A stretch of 64,000 bases of DNA, from positions 1 to 64,000 of the forward strand of contig CAJLRL010000003.1 in assembly GCA_905209075.1 (NCBI GenBank), given 5' to 3'. This DNA is from an uncultured Lachnospiraceae bacterium (GTDB taxonomy: Bacteria; Bacillota; Clostridia; Lachnospirales; Lachnospiraceae). Of the stretch, positions 50,049 to 58,360 are shown one piece after another. Each line of letters opens with the position of its first letter. Position 1 is the first letter of the stretch. The translations under genes were made by a program, and so were the position numbers. Under the pieces are notes generated by a model. That model was not told where the DNA came from. It worked only from the letters and a program-made list of their open reading frames with translations, and made no database searches.

Positions 50049-51077
50049 ATGAGAAAAATTAGGGTACTGGTGGTTGAAGACTCACTGGTCTTTAGGAATC
50101 TGCTTGTGCAGGGACTTAACCAGGACAGGGCACTCGAAGTGGTTGCCACAGCATCAGATCCATTTGAAGCAAGAGATAAGATAATAGAATATAGGCCGGA
50201 TGTGATGACACTTGATATAGAACTCCCAAGAATGAGTGGACTGGAATTTTTAAGAAAATTAATGCCGCAGTATCCACTCCCGGTTGTTATAATTAGTGCA
50301 CTCAGTGAAAAAGTATTTGATGCAATGAAAGCGGGCGCTGTAGACTTTGTGGCAAAACCACAGGTTACAGAAAGAGAACAGCTTAGAAACTTTTTATGCA
50401 GCGAACTCCCTGTAAAAATAAAAGTTGCTTCAACAGCGCATGTCAGCAGATATAAAAAGCCGGTCGCTTTTGCAGCAGATCAGCACTTATCAGTCAGGTC
50501 AGATATTGATATAATAGCAATAGGAGCCTCGACAGGAGGCACCGAAGCAATTGCTGAGGTTATAAGGGATTTTTCAACGGATATTCCGGGAACGGTTATC
50601 GTACAGCACATGCCGCCGGGATTTACAGAAATGTATGCAAACAGACTTGACAGCCAAAGCAGGGTAAAGGTTAAAGAAGCAAAAAATGGTGATATGGTTG
50701 CTCCAGGGCAGGTGCTTATCGCTCCGGGTGGCAGTGAACATATGAGTATAGTTAAGGTAGGGGACAATTATAAGGTTGTCCTGAAAAAAGGTGAAAAGGT
50801 CAATGGACATTGTCCATCGGTCGATGTGCTTTTTAATTCGGTGGCAGACGTTGCCGGAGCCCATGCAATAGGGATAATCCTTACTGGAATGGGTGGAGAT
50901 GGTGCAAAAGGGCTTTTAAAAATGCAAAAGAATGGAGCACGAACAATAGGACAGGATGAAGCATCCTGCATTGTATACGGAATGCCAAAGGTTGCATATG
51001 ATCTTGGTGCGGTTATGTATCAGGAGAAGCTTTCAGATATTGCAAAGAAAACATATACATTATTAAATCAGAGATAA
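50049..51077 (+). CDS. cheB: Chemotaxis methylesterase CheB
   Basis: Removes methyl groups (and deamidates) chemoreceptors when phosphorylated. 342 residues: receiver domain with Asp56 (TLDIELPRMSG), linker, and esterase domain with catalytic Ser in IGASTGGTEA (about 158-167), His in VQHMPPGF and Asp in LTGMGGDGA. Confidence 0.96.
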   Translation: MRKIRVLVVEDSLVFRNLLVQGLNQDRALEVVATASDPFEARDKIIEYRPDVMTLDIELPRMSGLEFLRKLMPQYPLPVVIISALSEKVFDAMKAGAVDFVAKPQVTEREQLRNFLCSELPVKIKVASTAHVSRYKKPVAFAADQHLSVRSDIDIIAIGASTGGTEAIAEVIRDFSTDIPGTVIVQHMPPGFTEMYANRLDSQSRVKVKEAKNGDMVAPGQVLIAPGGSEHMSIVKVGDNYKVVLKKGEKVNGHCPSVDVLFNSVADVAGAHAIGIILTGMGGDGAKGLLKMQKNGARTIGQDEASCIVYGMPKVAYDLGAVMYQEKLSDIAKKTYTLLNQR

Positions 51078-51088
51078 GGAGAAAGAAT

Positions 51089-51484
51089 ATGAAGATTTTA
51101 CTTGCAGAGGATGATTTTGTTACAAGAAAATTTATGGCAAGTTTTCTGTCAAAATATGGTGAATGTGATGTTACGGTTGATGGGATGGAGGCAGTAGACG
51201 CTTTTATGCTTGCACTCGAGGAAGGGGAACCATATGATCTTGTATGCCTTGACATAATGATGCCTGTTATGGATGGATATCAGGCACTTATGGGAATAAG
51301 AAATCTTGAAAAAGAAAAGAATATCCCAGAAGATAAACAGGTCAAGGTTATTATGGCAACAGCATTAAACGAAGAAAAAAATGTAAAGATGGCATTTGAT
51401 CTCGGATGCACTATTTACTCTGGAAAGCCTATTGACCAGAACAGATTTGAACAGGCACTGAAAAAAATCGGACTTATAGACTAA
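51089..51484 (+). CDS. CheY-like single-domain response regulator
   Basis: A 131-residue receiver: EDD at 7-9, Asp55 (CLDIMMPVMDG), conserved Thr in MATALN and Lys in SGKPID. It has no output domain. The position between cheB and cheA makes it the probable CheA target, but without flagellar switch genes nearby its partner is unknown. Confidence 0.92.
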   Translation: MKILLAEDDFVTRKFMASFLSKYGECDVTVDGMEAVDAFMLALEEGEPYDLVCLDIMMPVMDGYQALMGIRNLEKEKNIPEDKQVKVIMATALNEEKNVKMAFDLGCTIYSGKPIDQNRFEQALKKIGLID

Positions 51485-51508
51485 AGATAAAAGAAAGGCG
51501 TAAATCTA

Positions 51509-53671
51509 ATGGGTATTGAGTTTAATACTCAGGATATGCTCGACACATATCTTTTTGAAAACACACAGCTTCTTGAGAATCTGCAGGAGATTGTGTTAGA
51601 ACAAAAAGATGAGGAGTATTTTGATGAAGACAGCATAAATGAGATATTCCGTACAATGCATACGATAAAGGGATCATCAGCGATAATGATGTATGACGAC
51701 ATTACGGCAGTAGCTCATAAGCTTGAAGATGTATTTTACTATTTGAGGGAATCTCATCCGCAAAATGTTCCGCATGTTGAACTCGTAGAGCATGTCCTGA
51801 CAGTGGCAGATTTTATAACCGAAGAGATGGATAAGATCCAGAATGGTGATGAGGCAGATGGTGATTCAAAACCGATAATTGCTGAACTTGATAAATTCCT
51901 TTCAAAAATAAAGGGAGAAAATGGTTCCACATCAGGCAAAACTGAAAAAACAGAACCCCAAAAAGTTCAGGACAACTCAAAGCAGCAGTTTTATATTCCA
52001 CCTGTCGTAGCCGGAAACAGTTACCATTATTACCGGATATTTATAGAATATTATCCGGAGATAGAGCTTGCAAATGTTCATGCATATAAGGTGGTGTATT
52101 CTCTTAAAGCGCTTGCAGCAGAGATGATGTATGATCCACAGGATATTGTATCAGATGAGGGTACAGCGCAAAAGATAATAGAAGATGGGTTCAAGATTCT
52201 TCTTAAGACCTCAAAGGAGAAAGAAGAAATCCAGAAACTTATCAAACCCGGATATGATATAAAAAAAGTAGACATATATGAATGTACGCAGGAAGATTAC
52301 AAACATGGCTTTGGAGAGAATATCACAGAACCGCTAAAAATAGATTTAGATTCATCTGTTGAAGATATCGAAGCAAAGGCAGATGCAGCGGAACAGGCAA
52401 AAGATAAAAAACCAAAAACTCCAGCACCGGGTGATTATGTAGTTTCATCAAAGAAGCCGGGAAAAGGTAAAAAGCTTGCTAAAGATAAAAAGGTAAAAGC
52501 CGATAAAACTGCGTTTATAAGTGTCGATATCCATAAAATGGATATGCTTATGGATCTGATAGGTGAACTCGTGATCTCTGAATCGGTAGTATTGCAGAAT
52601 CCTGATCTTAAAGTTCCGGGGCTTAGACTTGATAACTTTAATAAGGCTGCGGCACAGATGTCAAAAATATCTACAGATCTTCAGAATGTCATAATGTCGA
52701 TGCGTATGGTGCCTCTTACAAATACATTCCAGAAGATGAACAGAATAGTATTTGATGTGTCAAGAAAGCTTGGAAAAGATATTAATTTTGAAATGATAGG
52801 TGACACGACTGAGGTTGATAAAAATATCATAGAACATATTTCAGATCCGCTTATGCATCTTGTGAGGAATTCTGTTGACCATGGTATCGAATCAAAAGAG
52901 GAAAGAATTGCAGCCGGCAAGGAGCCGAAGGGAACGGTCACGTTATCAGCAAAGACTGAATCCGGAAAGGTATGGATAAGTGTTTCGGATGACGGAACCG
53001 GCCTTGATAGGGAAAAAATCATGGCAAAAGCCAGAAAGCAGGGAATCCTTGACCCGGCAAAACCGGATGAGGCGTACACTGATAAAGAAGTATATCAATT
53101 TATAACGCTGCCGGGATTTTCGACAAATGAAAAAGTGACGGAATATTCCGGCAGAGGTGTAGGAATGGATGTAGTAGTATCAAATATCCAGCAGATAGGG
53201 GGAAACCTTGAGATAGAAAGTGATCCGGGTCACGGAAGCACGATGAATCTTAAGATACCGCTTACACTCGCGATCGTAGACGGAATAGTGATGAAAGTCG
53301 GAAATTCAAATTTTGTTATAGAAGCCGGCGTTGTAAAGGAATTTGTAAGTGTTAAAAAGGATATGATGATCCGCGATCCGGACGGCACAGAAAGTGTTAT
53401 GATAAGAGGGGATGTCTATCCTGTAAGGCGCATTTCAAAATGGTATCATATAAAAGATGCAAAGGAAAATGTAGAAGAGGGAATGATGGTGATCCTTGAG
53501 GTTGAGGGTAAGCATATATGCCTTTTTGTAGATACACTCATTGGAAAACAGGAGATCGTTGTCAAACCTATCCCTCCATACATAAAAAAAGTAAAAGGAC
53601 TTTCCGGATGTACACAGCTGGGAGATGGAAGCATAGCACTTATTTTAGATCCGGGAGGAATTACAGAATAA
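51509..53671 (+). CDS. cheA: Chemotaxis histidine kinase CheA
   Basis: Central kinase of the chemosensory array, 720 residues. P1 Hpt domain with phospho-His51 (MHTIKGSSA), a P2-like region (about 165-275), Lys-rich linker, P3 dimerisation (about 335-395, LMDLIGELVISES), P4 ATPase (NSVDHGIES, DDGTGLDREKI, GRGVGMDVV) and P5 CheW-like domain (about 585-720). Complete and of usual length. Confidence 0.96.
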   Translation: MGIEFNTQDMLDTYLFENTQLLENLQEIVLEQKDEEYFDEDSINEIFRTMHTIKGSSAIMMYDDITAVAHKLEDVFYYLRESHPQNVPHVELVEHVLTVADFITEEMDKIQNGDEADGDSKPIIAELDKFLSKIKGENGSTSGKTEKTEPQKVQDNSKQQFYIPPVVAGNSYHYYRIFIEYYPEIELANVHAYKVVYSLKALAAEMMYDPQDIVSDEGTAQKIIEDGFKILLKTSKEKEEIQKLIKPGYDIKKVDIYECTQEDYKHGFGENITEPLKIDLDSSVEDIEAKADAAEQAKDKKPKTPAPGDYVVSSKKPGKGKKLAKDKKVKADKTAFISVDIHKMDMLMDLIGELVISESVVLQNPDLKVPGLRLDNFNKAAAQMSKISTDLQNVIMSMRMVPLTNTFQKMNRIVFDVSRKLGKDINFEMIGDTTEVDKNIIEHISDPLMHLVRNSVDHGIESKEERIAAGKEPKGTVTLSAKTESGKVWISVSDDGTGLDREKIMAKARKQGILDPAKPDEAYTDKEVYQFITLPGFSTNEKVTEYSGRGVGMDVVVSNIQQIGGNLEIESDPGHGSTMNLKIPLTLAIVDGIVMKVGNSNFVIEAGVVKEFVSVKKDMMIRDPDGTESVMIRGDVYPVRRISKWYHIKDAKENVEEGMMVILEVEGKHICLFVDTLIGKQEIVVKPIPPYIKKVKGLSGCTQLGDGSIALILDPGGITE

Positions 53672-53688
53672 AAGAAAGGACAAAGCTT

Positions 53689-54198
53689 ATGGCAGATAAC
53701 GATTCACAAAAGGACAAATATGTTACTTTTAAATCTGGAAATGAGTATTTCGGAATAAAAATCGAATATGTAAATGAGATAATAGTTTATCAGGAAATAA
53801 CTGAAATCCCAGAGACAGAAGAGTACATAAAAGGGCTTATCAACTTAAGAGGAAAGATAATACCGGTTATTGATGTAAGAATACGGTTTAAGCAGGAGCC
53901 TTTTGAATATAATGACAGAACATGTATAATCGTCTTAAATGTAAAGGAGCTTGTGGTCGGGCTTATAGTCGAAAAGATCGCAGAGGTGGTTGAGATAACA
54001 GAGGGAAATATCCTTCCAAATCCGAAGATAGGCAAAGCTGACAGGTCACAGAACAAATACGTATATGGAATAGGAAAGGTTGGGGATGAGGTAAAATTAT
54101 TACTTGATCCGGAACGGCTTTTAAATGATGAAGATACAGCACTTATAGAACAGGTAAACGATATGAATGCAGATGAAGCAGAGGATAAGGAGGAGTAA
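53689..54198 (+). CDS. cheW: Chemotaxis coupling protein CheW
   Basis: Links receptors to CheA. 169 residues with YVTFKSGNEYFGIKI, IPETEEYIKGLINLRGKI (in part) and PVIDVR. I start at ATG 53689 with GAAAGGA 8 bases upstream; the frame is open earlier inside cheA but encodes no CheW sequence there. The tail after about 145 is acidic. Confidence 0.95.
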   Translation: MADNDSQKDKYVTFKSGNEYFGIKIEYVNEIIVYQEITEIPETEEYIKGLINLRGKIIPVIDVRIRFKQEPFEYNDRTCIIVLNVKELVVGLIVEKIAEVVEITEGNILPNPKIGKADRSQNKYVYGIGKVGDEVKLLLDPERLLNDEDTALIEQVNDMNADEAEDKEE

Positions 54199-54200
54199 AG

Positions 54201-55556
54201 ATGAAAGGTACATCTTATAGGAACAAATTGATAATTACATTTTTGGTAGCAGATTTAATAATATTGCTTGTGATAGTGCAGGGCTATTTATTTTCCAATA
54301 ACCAGCTTGCAGCAGAAAATCCGGTAAAATATACGCAGGATTATCACGTATTCATGGGCGCAATGCTTTTTGTAGCCATTGTATTTATGGGGATAACAAC
54401 AATCAGCTTTATCAGAGGGTTCAGAATAGGATTTGAGAAAGTAAGCAAAATAACACATGAGCTTACCTCAGGAAACCTTGATGTAGACATGGGCGAAATA
54501 AAAAATGACGAATTTGGCAGATTGATTTTAGATTACAAAAAGCTTATTGAAGCACAGAAAGAAGAGGCAGAGCTTGCAGAAGCAGTTGCAAATGGTGATC
54601 TGACCATTACTATCACGCCTAGAAGCGATAAGGATCAGCTTGGATATGCCCTTAAGAAAATGGTTGCAAAGAACCAGAATGCCCTTTCAAATATTAACGA
54701 GTCGGCATATCAGGTCATGACAAGTTCATCACAGGTTGCAAGCGCAAGTGAAGCCTTGGCACAGGGGTCTACAGAACAGGCAAGTGCAATAGAGGAGATT
54801 ACCTCTTCAATAACAGATATAGCAGAAAAGACAAAGGTAAATGCTACAAATGCAACAGAAGCATCAGATCTGATGCATAATGCCATTGATTATGTCAACA
54901 AAGGTAATGAGCAGATGGAAGGCATGATGAGTGCCATGGACGATATAAATAAGTCATCAGAAAGCATTTCAAAGATTATTAAAGTGATAGATGATATTGC
55001 TTTCCAGACTAATATATTAGCACTTAATGCAGCAGTTGAGGCAGCAAGAGCAGGAGATGCAGGAAAAGGATTTGCGGTTGTTGCAGAGGAAGTAAGGAAT
55101 CTTGCAGCAAAGAGTGCCGCCGCAGCAGCAGAGACGGCAGAACTTATTGAGAGCTCTATCTCAAAGGTTGAAGCAGGATCTAAGATTGCCGATGACACGG
55201 CCCAGGCACTTGTATCGATAACAGATGGTGTTACACAGAGTGAGAAGATCGTAAACAATATTGCAGAGGCTTCAAACTATCAGGCAACTGCAGTTGCACA
55301 GATCAATCAGGCGATAAATCAGGTATCACAGGTAGTCCAGACTAATTCGGCTACTAGTGAAGAGTGTGCGGCAGCAAGTGAGGAATTATCAGGCCAGGCT
55401 ATCCATATGAGAGATATGCTCTCGATTTATAATCTTGGAGATGCGGCTAAACAGGTTCAGACAGCAGTAACTGAAAATAATCAGGATAAATATGAATCAA
55501 AGAATAATCCAAATGAGCAGATTATTTCACTTGGTGAGGGATTTGGAAAGTATTAA
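54201..55556 (+). CDS. Methyl-accepting chemotaxis protein without a ligand-binding domain
   Basis: A 451-residue receptor. Two membrane helices (about 10-31 and 50-72) are separated by fewer than 20 residues, so there is no extracellular sensing domain. Then HAMP (about 73-150), and the signalling domain with hairpin tip DIAFQTNILALNAAVEAARAG (quoted in part) and GFAVVAEEVRNLAA. The C-terminus is not the CheR-tethering NWETF. Signals must come from within the membrane, the cytoplasm or partner proteins. Terminator follows. Confidence 0.94.
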   Translation: MKGTSYRNKLIITFLVADLIILLVIVQGYLFSNNQLAAENPVKYTQDYHVFMGAMLFVAIVFMGITTISFIRGFRIGFEKVSKITHELTSGNLDVDMGEIKNDEFGRLILDYKKLIEAQKEEAELAEAVANGDLTITITPRSDKDQLGYALKKMVAKNQNALSNINESAYQVMTSSSQVASASEALAQGSTEQASAIEEITSSITDIAEKTKVNATNATEASDLMHNAIDYVNKGNEQMEGMMSAMDDINKSSESISKIIKVIDDIAFQTNILALNAAVEAARAGDAGKGFAVVAEEVRNLAAKSAAAAAETAELIESSISKVEAGSKIADDTAQALVSITDGVTQSEKIVNNIAEASNYQATAVAQINQAINQVSQVVQTNSATSEECAAASEELSGQAIHMRDMLSIYNLGDAAKQVQTAVTENNQDKYESKNNPNEQIISLGEGFGKY

Positions 55557-55564
55557 TGGATCAT

Positions 55565-55597
55565 AACCGGTGTCATATATAAGACACCGGTTTTTTT
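55565..55597 (+). terminator. Terminator after the chemosensory operon
   Basis: Stem of 8-10 bp (55565-55574 with 55583-55592) with 8-base loop and seven T. The T run is immediately followed by GGAGG of the next gene. Confidence 0.88.
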
Positions 55598-55606
55598 GGA
55601 GGATGT

Positions 55607-58360
55607 ATGCTAAAAGAGTTAAAGCAAAAAAGGAATACTGAAAGAATAATTCTCATAATGCTTATCATAAACTATTCTTTTATGATATTTAGTGCTATAA
55701 AACTCAGATGGAATACGTGGATACCGACATTTATGCTTATAGAAGCTGCTGCAACGATTATTTTTTATGTAGGATCTTATTTTGAGTATGAGAGACGGGC
55801 ACGGATAAATACTATACTTATAATGATAAGCATATCAATCTATTCAATACATTATGGTGAGATAGGTCCCGTGATCGTGCCGCTCATAGCGCAGATCGTG
55901 CTGATAGGCTTTTATGATATAGATAGTTTAATGCTATATCCTGCCATTACTCTTACGGTCATAGTTTTTTACCATGCGGTGATACTTCAGTCATTTACAA
56001 TAAATTCAGTTGATGATGTATATGATATTCTTGTGCCGATCGGAAACTCTTATATGATACTTTTATATGTCCATTTATGGGACGTAAGGAAGCTTAGGGG
56101 AAAAAAGGAGCTTGAAAGGGTAACTGAAGAATTAGAGGAAGCAGAGTGCAGCAAGGACGATTTTATGGCAAATGTAAGCCATGAGATCCGTACACCGATA
56201 AATTCAATAAGCGGAATGAGTGAAATTGTACTAAGGGATGAGCTCTTAGACAGCACCAGATTAAATGTAGAAAATATAAAATTATCATGTAAACGTCTGA
56301 CTACCATAGTAGATGATCTGATAGATTTTTCTGATCTAAGAACAGGTAAATACGAAATAAATGATGTAAAATACAGTATTGATTCGACTGTTAATGACAT
56401 TGTAAATTATGCATACTCCATAAAAAAAGATAAAAGCATAGAAATAATCGTGGACTGCAGCAGCTCAATACCATGTGAATTGATAGGTGATGAGACAAAG
56501 ATCAAGAGAGTGATCCGCAATATATTAAGTAATGCAGTCAAGTTTACAAGTGAAGGCTGTATAGTGATAAAAATAGGATACAGGCGTGAATCATATGGAA
56601 TAAACCTTTCTTTTACTATTAAAGATACCGGAATAGGTATTGATAAGCATGATATGGAAAAGATATTCTCAAGCTTTAATCAGGTTGATTCAAAGCGCAA
56701 CAGACAGGAGGGGGGACTGGGATTCGGACTTCCAATAGCAAGAGCTATAGTAGAGCAGATGGGCGGTGTCATTACAGTTACCAGTGAACCTGGAGTTGGA
56801 AGTGAATTTAAAGTGGTAATACCACAGAAGGTTGAAAATCAGGAACCGATAATATCAGAAGAGCTGGATATAAAAGCAAATATTCTGGCATATCTTGATA
56901 TGGAACAGTTCCATCTCATGCAGATAAGGGATGAATATAGGGCTGCAATAGAAAATATGTCTACCAATATAAATGTTCCGGTGCATTTATGCCATAACCT
57001 TGCGGAGTTTAAAAGACGTGTAGGATTAAAACAATATACACATTATTTTATAAGTCTTGTGGAATATAATGAAGACAAAAGTTATTTTAATGATCTGGCT
57101 GAAAAAAATGATAACGTCATTGTCGTAATAGACAGATATCAGGAAGATGAGATTGAATCAGATAAGATAATCAAATTAATGAAACCAATGTACATATTCC
57201 CTGTATTAATGGCACTTATGGGTGTAAGCAATAAGGCAGGTACTTATATCGCAACTGAAAATTTTAAGAAATTTACAGCACCCGATGCCCATGTACTTGT
57301 CGTAGATGATGATCCGGTGAACTTAAAAGTTGCTTCGGGACTTATGAAAACATACGAGGTAAAAACAGATGTTGCGGGAAGTGGTGCGGAAGCACTAAAA
57401 ATGATAGATTCAGAGTTATATGATATAATATTTCTCGATCACATGATGCCTGATATGGATGGAATAGAAACTTTCAGGAGACTCAGGAAAAAGAATGGAT
57501 TTTATTTCAAGGAAGTACCGGTAATAGCTCTTACAGCAAACACGGTATTCGGAGCGAGGGAAATGTTCCTTGAAGAGGGATTTCAGGACTTCCTCCCTAA
57601 GCCAATAGAAGTATCAGCATTGAAAAGAGTTTTAAAAACATATATCCATGATGAAAAAATCATTATGGAAAATGATATAACGGAAGCCAGTATGGCTGAT
57701 ACTCCGATCGTTACTGATGATACACAGCAGGAAGATGTCTTACAGGCGGATGATTTTATAGATTATAAGCAGGGAATGATATATTGTGGTTCACAGGAAA
57801 ATCTTATGGAAGTGTTACAGCTTCATTACGAAGAAGGAAATGAGAACTGGCATAAAATCAAAAAAGCATATGACGATGAGGACTGGAAAAATTATGTAAT
57901 ATTTGTACATGGACTGAAAAGTTCTATGAAGAGTGTCGGGATAAATAAACTTTCCGGGATGGCAGAGCTGCTGGAAATGGCCGGAAAAGAAGAAAATATT
58001 GATTATATCAATAAAAATAATGAAGCACTTTTGTCAGAATATTCAAGGGTTATAGATGGGCTGGAGGAAATATTTGGATGCAGTAATGAGGAGACAACAG
58101 CTGATCTAAAAGAAACAGATGCTGCTGAATTAAGGAGAATCTGTGATGAATTCGAGGATATCGTATATTCTTTTGATCCAGACCAAATGATGCAGGTGAT
58201 AAACGAGTTAAAGCAGTACAGCTGCAATGGAATAGCTCTGGCTGATAAGCTTGTACAGATAGAAAAGAAGATAGTAAATTCTGATTATATGTCAGCGGCA
58301 GATGCTTTAAAGCGGATTATCGACGAGATTACTACGGAGGGTGATGATCATGCATTATGA
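55607..58360 (+). CDS. Hybrid membrane histidine kinase (HisKA-HATPase-receiver-Hpt)
   Basis: A 917-residue phosphorelay protein. About five to six membrane helices (about 15-158); HisKA with His192 (NVSHEIRTPIN); HATPase with NILSNAVKF, DTGIGID and GGLGFGLPIA (about 300-405); a receiver-like segment lacking the acceptor aspartate (about 420-545); a complete receiver with DDD at 567-569, Asp611 (FLDHMMPDMDG) and Lys665 (LPKPI); and an Hpt domain with His768 (VHGLKSS), followed by a helical tail. All steps of an internal phosphorelay are present. Ends 11 bases inside the next gene. Confidence 0.92.
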   Translation: MLKELKQKRNTERIILIMLIINYSFMIFSAIKLRWNTWIPTFMLIEAAATIIFYVGSYFEYERRARINTILIMISISIYSIHYGEIGPVIVPLIAQIVLIGFYDIDSLMLYPAITLTVIVFYHAVILQSFTINSVDDVYDILVPIGNSYMILLYVHLWDVRKLRGKKELERVTEELEEAECSKDDFMANVSHEIRTPINSISGMSEIVLRDELLDSTRLNVENIKLSCKRLTTIVDDLIDFSDLRTGKYEINDVKYSIDSTVNDIVNYAYSIKKDKSIEIIVDCSSSIPCELIGDETKIKRVIRNILSNAVKFTSEGCIVIKIGYRRESYGINLSFTIKDTGIGIDKHDMEKIFSSFNQVDSKRNRQEGGLGFGLPIARAIVEQMGGVITVTSEPGVGSEFKVVIPQKVENQEPIISEELDIKANILAYLDMEQFHLMQIRDEYRAAIENMSTNINVPVHLCHNLAEFKRRVGLKQYTHYFISLVEYNEDKSYFNDLAEKNDNVIVVIDRYQEDEIESDKIIKLMKPMYIFPVLMALMGVSNKAGTYIATENFKKFTAPDAHVLVVDDDPVNLKVASGLMKTYEVKTDVAGSGAEALKMIDSELYDIIFLDHMMPDMDGIETFRRLRKKNGFYFKEVPVIALTANTVFGAREMFLEEGFQDFLPKPIEVSALKRVLKTYIHDEKIIMENDITEASMADTPIVTDDTQQEDVLQADDFIDYKQGMIYCGSQENLMEVLQLHYEEGNENWHKIKKAYDDEDWKNYVIFVHGLKSSMKSVGINKLSGMAELLEMAGKEENIDYINKNNEALLSEYSRVIDGLEEIFGCSNEETTADLKETDAAELRRICDEFEDIVYSFDPDQMMQVINELKQYSCNGIALADKLVQIEKKIVNSDYMSAADALKRIIDEITTEGDDHAL

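Noticed and set aside
53518..53688. N-terminal extension of CheW within cheA
   Set aside because: The extra residues are a frame-shifted reading of the CheA C-terminus and show no CheW similarity; a good ribosome site precedes 53689.
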